The notes: generated by a model not told the origin, from the letters alone. Shown: positions 57,379 through 64,000, counted from the first letter of the stretch. The stretch is 64,000 nt of DNA from Hermatobates lingyangjiaoensis (GCA_026182355.1 JAPFBL010000537.1:65001-129000); one strand, 5' to 3'. Made by a program: numbers and translations.

Positions 57379-58172
57379 TAAAGTTTATCAGGACTCGGTC
57401 AGTTCTTCAGGTTTAAATTAAACTCACATTGTTAACGTTTCGGTCTCTATATAAAAACCTTTTTATTTAAAGTTCCCGATGAACTTTAGTTTTGTTTCTA
57501 TTCCACGGTCGATATTTTCATCAATACGTATATATATATATAGTTCAATATAGACAAAGAAACATAGAGAAATCAAAAGATTACACTTACAGACTCTAAT
57601 TTTTGGGTTGAACAGTCTTCAGGAGAGATAAGAGAGGGAAACCAAGCGGACTGGTTCAGAGACGGTTGGAGATCTCCTCTCTTATCTCTCCTGAAGACGG
57701 TTCAAACCGAAAATTAGAAACTGTAAGTGTAATCTTTTGATTTCTCTATGTTTCTTTTTCTATATTGAACTATATTTGTACGTTTTGGATTGTATTTCGA
57801 ACGAAAAAGTGTATATATATATATATACAAAATATCACATAAACACGTAAAACAAAAATCAATGAACAATGCAAAAAATGAAATAAAAAAAAAGACTAGA
57901 GTCTTTTCTTTAGTATTTCTTTTAGTCTTTTTTATTTTATGTATGTTCTTTCTTTGTATGACGGCTGTAACCTAACATGATCTTTATCTTTTATTACCAT
58001 AGAAATAGAATGGTGCTTGCCAACTGATTCCCGCTGTGAGAACTCCACTAAGAGGCATGCCAAGAACAACACCAGCATAGCTGCCGCAAAAAGCCAAAGT
58101 AGCTAGCCGGCTACGCTCTAGAGGTGGTGCCCAAAACCGCCAGATACCATGGCAGGCGGGATATGTCACGCC
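43217..58172 (-). CDS. VGlut: vesicular glutamate transporter, 3' part of gene (seven exons)
   Basis: VGLUTs are SLC17-family carriers that load glutamate into synaptic vesicles, driven mainly by membrane potential. Exons at 58172-57998, 56135-56025, 54344-54166, 52565-52322, 50795-50668, 47878-47726 and 43432-43217 join in phase to about 365 residues and a stop. Diagnostic words include [59 protein letters not shown] and [14 protein letters not shown]. They cover transmembrane helices 4 end to 12. FCRSW keeps the TM7 arginine needed for glutamate transport. The N-terminal exons, with the TM1 and TM4 charged residues, lie right of the window. FCRSW and the [14 protein letters not shown] region favour VGLUT over sialin. 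Confidence 0.95.
43474..43802 (+). mobile_element. tRNA-derived SINE (family 1), clean copy
   Basis: A box GGCTAGCTCAGTGGTT (43485-43500) and B box GGTTCGATCC (43531-43540) at tRNA spacing, then a body of about 250 bp. AAACTAAACACA flanks both ends (near 43459 and 43804), a target duplication. Located in the last VGLUT intron, opposite orientation. Confidence 0.9.
43860..44120. other. G+C-richer unique segment in VGLUT intron
   Basis: Both strands stay open for over 60 codons (plus frame 43877-44113). No family motif or consensus splice pair. It stands out only by composition. Confidence 0.35.
44449..45052. repeat. 69-bp minisatellite with TGACGTAA in every unit
   Basis: Unit TGACGTAATCGTAATTGTGG, ATAATCAAAATTAACAGCTG, ATTCTGGCTGACGTAAGATA, GTCAGCAAA. 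About nine copies. Each has two ATF/CREB-like TGACGTAA words and an E-box CAGCTG, and some have TTACGTAA. A TGATGTAA sub-array interrupts at 44874-44935. Confidence 0.95.
45197..45925. mobile_element. Tigger/pogo-like DNA element, non-autonomous
   Basis: Left end CAGTAATCCCTCGCTATTTC and right end AAGTGAGGAATTACTG are inverted repeats of the widespread Tigger type, with CGCGGGT words inside both. TA flanks both ends (45195-45196 and 45926-45927). The interior has no transposase frame. Confidence 0.9.
46040..46365. mobile_element. family D foldback
   Basis: Three copies of GGAGACCAAGCACGC/its mirror and CGTCTTCAG words. The hammerhead at 46325-46355 is intact. Confidence 0.75.
46325..46355 (+). 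ncRNA. hammerhead-like ribozyme, family D
   Basis: Stem I CUC/GAG, core CUGAAGA, extra C, stem II GGAU/AUCC with one-base loop C, GAA, self-complementary AAUU, then U. The one-base stem II loop is unusual; stem II may open to GGA/UCC. Confidence 0.5.
46430..47400 (-). mobile_element. tRNA-derived SINE (family 1) split by a hAT
   Basis: SINE body at 46430-46499 continues at 47190-47400 after removing the hAT. B box complement GGTATCGAACCC is near 47338-47349, A-box complement CAGCTAACCTGG near 47383-47396. Confidence 0.8.
46500..47189. mobile_element. hAT element inserted in a SINE
   Basis: TAACTCAA is duplicated exactly at 46492-46499 and 47190-47197, in a place where intact SINE copies have it once (CCTAACTCAAGTG). 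The interior matches 16985-17660. The outermost inverted-repeat bases have drifted. Confidence 0.85.
47461..47690. mobile_element. fragment of the same hAT family
   Basis: It repeats AACAGAATTACTAGCAATTT and TTTGTTTTGTAATCATTTTT of the element at 46500 without the ends. Confidence 0.7.
47726..47878 (-). CDS. VGlut: VGLUT exon, TM12
   Basis: Acceptor TTTTTTTTTTAG, donor CCA|GTCAGT. Exactly 51 codons in phase 0: [36 protein letters not shown], then a charged tail. Confidence 0.95.
47893..48410 (+). repeat. family S dispersed repeat
   Basis: Begins CTGAAGTGGCCTACACTCAA, CTTTACTATAAGTAA, then GTCTCATTTAAGCATAATG, GAGGTAGTACAGATAGTG and CTCCTACAAGAGAACATGG. A second copy follows at 48505-49000. 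Non-coding. Confidence 0.75.
48505..49000 (+). repeat. family S dispersed repeat, second copy
   Basis: Same order of words as 47893-48410, with about 10% differences by eye, separated from it by a family T scrap (48437-48490). Confidence 0.75.
49062..50575 (+). repeat. family T repeat with duplicated 3' half
   Basis: Matches 20377-21453. Its 3' half (from GTATGGCTTGTATCGC) occurs twice, at 49620-50045 and 50085-50575. Only the second copy has the terminal hairpin. (CCCA)n/(CA)n at 49979-50029. Confidence 0.75.
50668..50795 (-). CDS. VGlut: VGLUT exon, TM10-TM11
   Basis: Acceptor GTATTTACAG, donor CCAT|GTATTA. Two bases plus 42 codons: [20 protein letters not shown], then [11 protein letters not shown]. 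The donor abuts a (TA)n tract at 50640-50657, so the intron starts almost directly in a microsatellite. Confidence 0.95.
51190..52240. repeat. 39-bp minisatellite open in several frames on both strands
   Basis: Thirteen-codon units read [17 protein letters not shown] on the minus strand (open 52261-51380, 293 codons) and a Met/Val/Ile-rich plus frame (51584-52273). A five-unit, 195-bp higher-order period is visible. It lies wholly in a VGLUT intron. Confidence 0.9.
52322..52565 (-). CDS. VGlut: VGLUT exon, TM8-TM9
   Basis: Acceptor GATTTTCAG, donor TCAG|GTACTA. Eighty-one codons plus one base: [38 protein letters not shown] and [10 protein letters not shown]. Confidence 0.95.
52594..53345 (+). 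repeat. tandem array of the family S head, about 7 units of 107 bp
   Basis: Unit CTGAAGTGGCCTACACTC, AACTTTACTATAAGTAAAC, TTAATATCAATCTTCTTGCG, then GCATAATGTAAACA and an A run. The last unit continues into the rest of family S up to about 53570. Confidence 0.95.
53580..53800 (+). mobile_element. tRNA-derived SINE (family 2)
   Basis: A box GGTTAGCTCAGTAG, B box GGGTTCAATACC, then a body of GCAAAATCGAAAAAAAGT and TAGAGTAGGTTAAC words, differing from family 1. Same unit at 55708-55935. Confidence 0.8.
53798..53832 (+). ncRNA. hammerhead-like motif, family N, damaged
   Basis: CUGAAAA-U-GAACAC-GAC-GUGUUC-GAA-ACGCGU. The invariant G8 of CUGANGA is A. Confidence 0.35.
54166..54344 (-). CDS. VGlut: VGLUT exon, TM7
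   Basis: Acceptor TATGTTATAG, donor GAG|GTAAAT. Two bases plus 59 codons. [30 protein letters not shown]. The loop after TM7 ([11 protein letters not shown]) differs from the SQPAYF of vertebrates. Confidence 0.95.
54345..55370. other. VGLUT intron, mostly A+T rich
   Basis: A hairpin word CCCGGCTTTACCCGGG is at 54526-54541; similar words end some invertebrate repeats. Otherwise nothing recognised. Confidence 0.45.
55375..55632. mobile_element. family M foldback
   Basis: Arms mirror GGTAAACAGCTAATGAAATA and CGTATAAACAAC words. CUGAGGA-type cores at 55465-55503 (-). The plus core reads AUGAGGA. Confidence 0.75.
55708..55935 (+). mobile_element. tRNA-derived SINE (family 2)
   Basis: Second copy of the unit at 53580, about 92% alike by eye over 220 bp, with the same A and B boxes. 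Confidence 0.8.
56025..56135 (-). CDS. VGlut: VGLUT exon, TM6 and central loop
   Basis: Acceptor TTTGTTTCAG, donor CTAG|GTCAGT. Phase 1 in and phase 1 out. [20 protein letters not shown] matches the TM6 region YESPAKHPTI of vertebrate VGLUTs, followed by ELYYIEQSL. Confidence 0.93.
56336..56430. repeat. (CA)n followed by (TA)n
   Basis: About 44 bases of CA then about 50 of TA, bounding the family B foldback. Confidence 0.95.
56432..56745. mobile_element. family B foldback
   Basis: Mirrors ACGAAGGAAACACACAGA and CAGGAAGACAG words around 56565. The outer ends meet (TA)n at 56380-56430 and 56744-56772. Confidence 0.9.
56478..56515 (-). ncRNA. hammerhead-like ribozyme, family B
   Basis: Stem I CACCUC/GAUGUG, core CUGAUGA, extra C, stem II GAC/GUC, GAA, AUAU, then C. 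The opposite arm (56618-56655) has UUGAUGA. Confidence 0.6.
56775..57040. mobile_element. family E foldback, right arm shortened
   Basis: Left arm repeats ATACGATCCAAAACG and the CGTCTTCAGAAGAG motif with AAA after stem II. The right side keeps only the outer flank. Confidence 0.7.
57065..57338. mobile_element. E-like foldback
   Basis: Mirrors GAAACGTTTCACGATGAATC with GATTCATCGTGAAACG and GTCTCTAATTTTC with GAAAATTAGAGAC. (TA)n on both sides. Confidence 0.85.
57255..57287 (+). ncRNA. hammerhead-like ribozyme, E-like
   Basis: Stem I UCUC/GAGA, core CUGAUGA, extra C, stem II GGUU/AACU (one wobble), GAA, AAUU, then A. Core intact. Confidence 0.55.
57541..57780. mobile_element. family E foldback
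   Basis: Mirrors TTCAATATAGACAAAGAAAC and AGAGATAAGAGAGG words. Right-arm motif at 57675-57720 has GAA but GAAA in place of GAGA in stem I. Confidence 0.8.
57998..58172 (-). CDS. VGlut: VGLUT exon, TM4 end to TM5
   Basis: Acceptor TATGTTTCAG, donor ATG|GTAATA. Fifty-eight codons plus one base. It begins [11 protein letters not shown], immediately after the position of the conserved TM4 Glu, and contains [12 protein letters not shown] and [14 protein letters not shown]. Confidence 0.95.
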
Positions 58173-58446
58173 CTGAAACATAGAACAACAACTATGTATA
58201 AACAAACACATTCAAAACTGGCAATCTTATACATTGGAAAGCATGAAATGAGACATGATAACATGAAATGAGTTAGACATAAAACGAAATACCATATACA
58301 GTCAGTGAGAAGCTCGAAGACCTTTTCCTTGGTCGAAAGCTGGAAAACTATTTTGTTCGAGTAATTTAAATAAAAATTATACGTTAATAACATATATGCT
58401 TTATAATTATAAATTATATATTAACTAATATATATATATCTAATAT

Positions 58447-58680
58447 TTCACTCAAAATTCGAAAAAAACTATCCAAACTGGACGCAAATCAGCTCAAAAA
58501 CGAAGAAAATGAACACACAGAGAAAAAGACACACTTACAAACTCAAATTTTTGGATGATCCGTCTTCAGGAGAAAATAGAAAGGGCAACCAAGCACGCCG
58601 GAAACACAACGGCAGGAAACCGTCCCGTCTTCAGGAGAAAATTTGAGTTTGTAAGTGTGTCTCTTTCTCTGTGTGTTGAT
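58447..58680. mobile_element. family D foldback, partial
   Basis: Left arm AACGAAGAAAATGAACACAC and CGTCTTCAGGAGAAAAT. Left motif has AAA after stem II, like 9030. The right arm lacks stem II. Confidence 0.65.
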
Positions 58681-58731
58681 TTTTTTAAATTAATTACTTC
58701 TTGAAATTATATATATATATAATCAATCAAT

Positions 58732-58771
<40 letters not shown>

Positions 58772-58772
<1 letters not shown>

Positions 58773-59090
58773 CAAGTTCTCCATGTTCAAATTAAACTCT
58801 CATTGCCAACGTTTCGGTTTGTACTTAAAACCTTTTTCATAGGCAGAAGGATAAATATTCAAAGAGAAAAACTAAGAATTGCATTACAAATTAATTTTAC
58901 AAAGAAAAATAGTCTGTGGATTTCAACAACAACTGTAGTTTGAATAAACACGCGACACTGAACTGAAATGAATTCAAAATTTATAATTCTGCCTATAAAA
59001 AAAAGTTTTAAATGAAAACCGAAACGTTGGCAATGAGAGTTTAATTTGAACCTGAAGAACTGACCGAGTTCCGAGAAACTTTAGTTTTGT
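58772..59090. mobile_element. family K foldback
   Basis: Left GCCAACGTTTCGG and right CCGAAACGTTGGC words, with AAATTAAACTCTCATTG and its mirror. Cores are UAUGAAA-like. Confidence 0.7.
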
Positions 59091-59194
59091 TTTTATTCTA
59101 CGGTCGATCTTTTATCAATATTTATATCTATATATATATAGATTATGATTCAGTTCGAAGTGATTCAACTGTCTTAAAATTGTTCATATTTATT

Positions 59195-59340
59195 AAAGTG
59201 TTTCAAAAAAGTGTCTCAATGTCCTTTGGGCAACTTATTTGGGAATTACCACCTTGTATCCGTAAGACTGTCAGGAGACTGGAACAGCTTAGTTTGAAAG
59301 TCGTTAATGCCGAAGCTGCGGTACATTTCAACAATATATA
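59195..59340 (+). mobile_element. Penelope-like N-terminal fragment
   Basis: Encodes SMSFGQLIWELPPCIRK, RRLEQLSLKVVNAEAAVHFN, then N and (TA)n. Position by position it parallels SFGELLYLVPSKWK..LEKLYRKII..KKFNN at 37804-37945, also stopping in (TA)n after FNN. Confidence 0.6.
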
Positions 59341-59574
59341 TATATATATAAAATAAATATACATATATTAGCATAATACAATGTTTTCTTATCTCAACCA
59401 CATATATTTCAACACTGTTTTTGTTTATCGAGGTTAGGTCCAGCGTCAAAGAGTAAAACACCTTTAAGCCAAAATTTCCTTTATATTTGTAAACATCTTC
59501 AGGATTTTAAAACTACAGAAATTAATTACAAGAACATGAAAAAAAAATATATTATATAACAAGATTTCACATAC

Positions 59575-59775
59575 AAGTGAAGTAACATTCAATGATTGAT
59601 AAAATAACATTCAATGATCAAACCATAATATGAAATGAAAAAAAAAAAAGACTAAGATCTTCAACCACAACAAGCGGTCTTCGCCTTGAGTTGGGTTTTT
59701 GACTTTTACGAAGACCGCTTGTTACGGTTCAAAGATCTTAGTATTTTTTAACATTTTCATGTTGTGATTTGATCG
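59575..59775. mobile_element. family F foldback, decayed
   Basis: Mirrored ACAAGCGGTCTTCG and CGAAGACCGCTTGT words. Plus core is UUUACGA. Confidence 0.7.
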
Positions 59776-59984
59776 ATGTATATGTATATTTCAATGTAGG
59801 AAAAAAAACATATAGAAATCAAAAGAACACACTTACAGTCACACTTACACAAACAGTGCACATGGTTTCCCTCTCTTATCTCTCGTCAAGACAGTTCAAA
59901 CCGAAAATTAGAGACTGTAAGTGTGTTCTTTTGATTTCTCTATGTTTCTTTGTCTATATTGAACTATATATATATATATATAGC

Positions 59985-60200
59985 AGATTCAATTATATAT
60001 CGACCGTTTGATAGAATAGGTGTCCTCTCTAATCGGGATCCAGCCAATTTTCTAGGATAAAAAATCAAACTCTCGGTGCCAACGTTTCGGTTTTATTTAA
60101 AACCTCTTTCATAGGCCTATGAAAAAGGTTTTAAATAAAACCAAAACGTTGGCACCAAGAGTTTGATTTTTGATCCTAGAAAATTGAACTTTTTTATGTA
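59985..60200. mobile_element. family K foldback
   Basis: CTCTCGGTGCCAACGTTTCG to CAAAACGTTGGCACCAAGAG mirror around TTTCATAGGCCTATGAAA. Confidence 0.85.
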
Positions 60201-60589
60201 TTTATTTTCCAGTATTCTTTATTCTCTAGTACTTATTTCTTTTTTCCTCTTTCGTATATTTTGTTTATATCTATTTTGTCTTCTTCACTTACTACTAGTT
60301 TGGTTTATCCTATTTTATTTTTCTAAATTCTTATTCTTAACTAGTTTCCCATACTTACCCTTTTATTCAGTCTCTATCTTTTGTTTACTAAAACAACCAA
60401 TGCAAGTTTTTTGTATTGTATTTATTTTTATTTATTTATTTATTTTTTTCTTCTTTTCTCTATCATTATTTTTTTTTATAGTTTGTTTTTATCTTATATT
60501 GTTTATAATTTTTCACCTATTTATAGTTTTACCTAACCAGTACTGCTTATCTGAGTTTCTGTTTATATCTTCTCCTAATTTTATACTTT

Positions 60590-60800
60590 AAGACCGGGTA
60601 CGGTTGACAGCACTGGCGGTTGGTTGCCGGGTTGGTTACTTGCCGTTGCGCCTACAACGTGCTTGGTCTCCCATTCTCTTTTCTCCTGAAGACGGATTAC
60701 CCGAAAATTTGAGTCTGTAAGTGTGTTTCCCTACTTTGTGTGTTGCTCTTTGTTAATCTCGAACTCGTATTGTGTCCAGTTTGGATCGTATTTCGTTTTA
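60590..60800 (+). mobile_element. family D' single arm
   Basis: GCACTGGCGGTTGG, GTGCTTGGTCTCCC, the hammerhead, then GTGTTTCCCTACTTTGTG and a TA-rich end. Same unit as 22867-23045 inverted. Confidence 0.7.
60683..60713 (+). ncRNA. hammerhead-like ribozyme, family D'
   Basis: Stem I CUC/GAG, core CUGAAGA, extra C, stem II GG/CC with loop AUUAC, GAA, AAUU, then U. Short stem II. Confidence 0.5.
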
Positions 60801-61035
60801 TCAGTGAATATATATGTATATATTCACAATTAAAAGAAACGGTCCAGCGGACTTTTTAAAATAAAATAAATTCAAAACGAAGGAAACATAGAGAAAGACA
60901 CAGACAATTGCGATACTCTTCGCTCTTCACACCTCCTGATAATGATGTCGAAATAATGATGTGAGTTATGTTTGTGTCTTTCTGTGTGTTTCCTTCGTTT
61001 TGAATTTATTTTATTTTATATATATATATATATAA

Positions 61036-61256
61036 AGATTTCATATAAACACGTGAAACAACAATCAATGATCAAACCACAATAAGAAATGGGAAAACAA
61101 GACTAGATCTTTCAACCGTAACAAGCGGTCTTCGTCAGAGTCAAAAACCCAACTGACTCTGAAAAACTGAAGTTGGGTTTTTGACTCTGACGAAGACCGC
61201 TTGTTACGGTTGAAAGATCTTAGTCTTGTTTTCCCATTTCTTATTGTGGTTTGATC
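61036..61256. mobile_element. family F foldback, best preserved
   Basis: Nearly perfect arms of about 105 bp from GATCAAACCACAATAAG to its mirror. Outer (TA)n at 61018-61035 and 61256-61327. Confidence 0.9.
61183..61225 (+). ncRNA. hammerhead-like ribozyme, family F
   Basis: Stem I GACU/AGUC, core CUGACGA, extra A, stem II GACCG/CGGUU, GAA, self-complementary AGAUCU, then U. The minus arm (61101-61142) lacks the H base. Confidence 0.65.
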
Positions 61257-61326
<70 letters not shown>

Positions 61327-61327
61327 A
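61256..61327. repeat. (TA)n microsatellite
   Basis: About 70 bases, the longest TA tract here, with two small interruptions. Confidence 0.95.
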
Positions 61328-61789
61328 TATGAGGACGTCTTTACAATCCTGTCAGTCTGTCTGTATGGTAAATGGAGATGCTCAGTGCTTTTGCCACAAC
61401 CTCTTTTTGACTTCCCCATCCACATCACCACAAATGCAATCACGTTGCAAACCCTATGCCACCCCCTCCCCTCTCTCATCCCCCTCCCTCCCCCACCTCC
61501 CACCCCCACACAGACAACTATAACTCAATTGCCCACTGCTAAACTCAGTTTTAACAAAGCAAAGGAGGGGGAGACACTCGCTTAAATAAAGTAATTCGAT
61601 TCATAAAGTGTCATGTCACTATCTACATCCACTCTCTCTTCAGTATCTACATCCTTTAATCTTATATGTCATATTAAATTTTTTTTTTAATTTTTTTTAA
61701 AATTTTTTTTTTAAGCTATGAATATTCTATAATTGAAACATTATAAAAACACAAAACACTTTCAGAGAAAGAAAAATAAAAAGCACACT

Positions 61790-61945
61790 TACTCAATTCT
61801 CAATATATTTCGAACTGTTGTTCGTCACCAGGCTCCATCCTTCGACGTGGGGAGATCTCTCACACTTCGTCCTCTCTTCTATTCTACTCCTGATGACGAA
61901 TAACAGTTCGAAATAATATTGAGAATTTGGGAACTGTGCTTTTTA
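61790..61945. mobile_element. family G foldback
   Basis: CTCAATATATTTCGAACTG to CAGTTCGAAATAATATTGAG mirror. Plus motif intact; minus core is CUGGUGA. Confidence 0.75.
61887..61923 (+). ncRNA. hammerhead-like ribozyme, family G
   Basis: Stem I CUC/GAG, core CUGAUGA, extra C, stem II GAA/UUC, GAA, AUAAUAU (AUAUAU in the other arm), then U. Confidence 0.5.
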
Positions 61946-62004
61946 TTAATTTTTTTCTGTGTCATGTTTTCTGTAATTTACATTTTTATAGTCTGTTACT
62001 AAAT

Positions 62005-62041
62005 TTTCAATATTTCGACCTGTTGTTCGTCATCAGGATTA
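62005..62041 (-). ncRNA. hammerhead-like motif, family G relative
   Basis: Minus strand: core CUGAUGA, extra C, stem II GAAC/GGUC with one mismatch, GAA, AUAU, then U and GA pairing with UC. Confidence 0.4.
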
Positions 62042-62452
62042 GACTAAAAGAGGGGGTAAACAAACTTTGTTGTGTGTGCGTGACAAAACCGGCGAAATCT
62101 CTAACAAAAAAAAATTCTTCCAAGTGCCAACCAAAAACTTTTGAGAATTTCTCAAGCGAGCAGTAAAAAAAAAACAGAATAAATAAAAAAAAAACAGACG
62201 AAAAATAGATTTTATTAATCTTTAAAACAACGTCTAAACAGCAACAAATATTTCCACCTTTCAAAAGAAAACATGAAATACGACATATCCGTCCGCTAGA
62301 AAAGCTTACACAAAAAATTTTAACATACATTTTGGATATTTTCGAAAGAAAACGCAAGGAATTATTTTTTTTTTTATATATATGAGGTTCTGAGGTAGAA
62401 TGGATAAAAAAACAAAAGTCTCCACACAATTGAAGTTTTATTCAACAACAAC

Positions 62453-62486
62453 AACGCGTTTCGAACACTTTGTGTTCATCATCAGG
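62453..62486 (-). ncRNA. hammerhead-like motif, family A
   Basis: Minus strand: CUGAUGA, extra U, stem II GAACAC/GUGUUC, GAA, ACGCGU, then U. Stem I weak. Flank CTCCACACAATTGAAG equals other family A arms. Confidence 0.45.
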
Positions 62487-63291
62487 AAGACACCATAATA
62501 CAAATTATATCTAATCAGTTACAAAATTAGAATGAAAAAAATCTGGAGTGGTCTACACTCAACTTTACTATAAGTAACCATAATATCATAATTCTTGTGT
62601 ATATCATATATAATTTATATTAGAAATACGTAAAATCGTCATACCTCGTAAGATGATCCCTCATACGAGGTATGACAGTTTTACCTATTTCTAATATAAA
62701 TCATACTAACCTCAGTGGTATTAACAATATGCATGTATAATATATAATGTTTTATTTAAGTATATCATTATTTTAAACAAAACAAAAAAAAACTGTAAAA
62801 TTAATTATTATTATTATAGTTTTTGCCCCTTTTATATACTGGAGCAAGTAGAATGAAATTGCTATTTGGACTGTTTAATTTGAGGTATCCATGTCTCAAG
62901 TGTTGCCAAAATAGAATTTGAATTAGATATTCTTGAAGTAAAGCTGTAGGGACTTATTGATAATTGGCACTATCTCCGGTAGAGTGCAGGCTCTGTAGTG
63001 ATAAGTGGAAAAGAAGCAGTCATTCCCTCCCCCTCTCACCTAGGGGGAGCTTTAAGATAAGCTAGGAGACTAAATAAAGACAAATGTGTTGCAGTATGTC
63101 ACAATGCCTCCACCAAAAAAACCTCCTTCTCTAGAATGACTTTTACTCTTCTAAATTTACTTCAATTTAGATTCTTTATTTAATCAATAGAACTTAGAAA
63201 GTTCTTTTTAATTTTAAAATTGGTTTTAAGATACAATTTGCTACTACTTCAACGACTGGCAATAAAAAAATATACATTATAGAGTAATAAA

Positions 63292-64000
63292 AAATATCTG
63301 GAGTGGTTGACACTCAATATTACTATAGTATTATCAAACTAATTGGTCTTGAGCAGATTTTCTCAAAGTGGGGTCCGCGGAACCCAGGCTGGCAATAAAA
63401 AAAAAACATTATAGAGTAGGTTGCAGTAGCAGTCCCACAAGGGAACTCACGTAGGCCAAGCATTGGCCCTTTGTGATACCACACAATGAAGATTGATTCT
63501 ACAGTGGGAGTCCTAAATTTTGCCTAACTCAAATGTATTTAGAGTAGGGATCTTTAACGAGTACCTGACATCGTACAGGCTCGAGACCGACGGTTTAACG
63601 TCCTTCTCCGAGGGACGACGTGCTCAGATTTATACACCTCCCGTGTGAATAAATTGAGGGCCAGGTGAGGATTGAACCCCGGTCCTATCAGTTCAGAGGT
63701 GAGCACGTAACCACTGAGCTAGCCTGGCCTTCCCACATTATAGAGTAATAAAAAATATCTGGAGTGGTCGACACTCAACATTACTATAGTATTATCAAAC
63801 TAATTGGTCTTGGGCAGAGGTTCTCAAAGTGGGGTTCCGCAAAACCCAGGAGTTCCTTAACGGACTGTCTGGGGTTCCGTGAAAAACATATACAGTGCAG
63901 AGTAATAAAAGTATCTGGAGTGGTCGACACTCAACATTACTATAGTATTATCAAACTAATTGGTCTTGGGCAGAGGTTCTCAAAGTGAAGTTCCGCGGAA
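63292..64000. repeat. tandem segments of family S head plus hAT end
   Basis: A unit AATATCTGGAGTGGT, CTCAACATTACTATAGTATT, AATTGGTCTTGGGCAGAGG, TTCTCAAAGTGGGGTTCCGC recurs at 63292, 63747 and 63903. The first copy is followed by the SINE insertion. Confidence 0.8.
63418..63733 (-). mobile_element. tRNA-derived SINE (family 1)
   Basis: Minus strand: A box GGCTAGCTCAGTGGTT, B box GGTTCAATCC, family 1 body to AGGTTGCAG-type end. ACATTATAGAGTA on both sides (63408 and 63735) is a target duplication. Confidence 0.9.

Larger units (their letters stand above)
58173..64000. other. VGLUT intron, 5' side, repeat-filled
   Basis: I looked on the minus strand for the preceding VGLUT exon (a segment ending LVE or LVQ before GVTYP) and found none, so this intron continues past the right edge. 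It contains the foldbacks and repeats listed separately, a T+C-rich stretch at 60180-60590 and G+C-richer unique DNA at 62860-63120. Confidence 0.6.

Noticed and set aside
60163..60591. 142-codon plus-strand frame rich in Phe, Leu, Ser and Tyr
   Set aside because: It comes from a T+C-rich tract beside a family K palindrome and begins in its arm. No domain, start context or splice signals support it.
62007..62429. 140-codon minus-strand frame
   Set aside because: It runs through a family G palindrome and homopolymer A/T tracts. The composition is repeat-driven and it has no VGLUT or other family motif.
1..64000. CRISPR arrays, bacterial operons or a DNA virus insert
   Set aside because: Direct repeats here are contiguous minisatellites without unique spacers, and no bacterial or viral structural gene was seen.

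Overview
This window is metazoan nuclear DNA. It is strongly A+T rich, its genes are split into short exons by repeat-filled introns with ordinary GT/AG boundaries, and it holds several hundred bases of (TA)n, tRNA-derived SINEs and many DNA-transposon relics. No bacterial-style operons, ribosome binding sites or CRISPR arrays are present. The gene content (FAN1 plus a vesicular glutamate transporter) and the Penelope-type retroelements fit an invertebrate animal; the phylum cannot be settled from the sequence alone. Two genes converge on a repeat-rich centre. On the + strand, 272-10728 holds the last six exons of a FAN1 (Fanconi-associated nuclease 1) gene that begins left of the window. On the - strand, 58172-43217 holds the last seven exons of a vesicular glutamate transporter (VGLUT, SLC17 family) that begins right of the window. 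Every exon-exon phase in both chains closes exactly and the joined proteins align without gaps to their families. The 32 kb between the two 3' ends has no confident gene, only a candidate internal exon (33980-34107, -), a candidate promoter with first exon (25890-25925, -) and a CCAAT/octamer/CRE/TATA cluster (19115-19212). Repeats fill the rest. Five hAT-type elements have 8-bp target duplications that can be read by eye (1137-1869, 13726-14918, 16985-17660, 35316-35753, 46500-47189), one of them nested in a SINE. A Tigger/pogo-type element lies at 45197-45925. Two tRNA-derived SINE families, a LINE 3' end (3882-4560), Penelope-like fragments (12850-13360, 22060-22200, 36722-38195, 59195-59340) and many minisatellites make up most of the remainder. 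The most striking layer is a large set of head-to-head palindromes (foldbacks) that end in (TA)n. Nearly every arm carries the same RNA blueprint: stem I, CUGANGA, one extra base, stem II, GAA, a short self-complementary word ending in U, one H base, and stem I prime. That is the consensus of a minimal type I hammerhead ribozyme, and stems I and II differ between families while staying paired. Two copies (37242-37282 and 37731-37766) lie directly upstream of open frames for the N-terminus of a Penelope-like protein, which ties the ribozymes to Penelope-like elements. These ribozymes, the palindromes that carry them and their repeated truncation at (TA)n are the best candidate for a system worth studying here.
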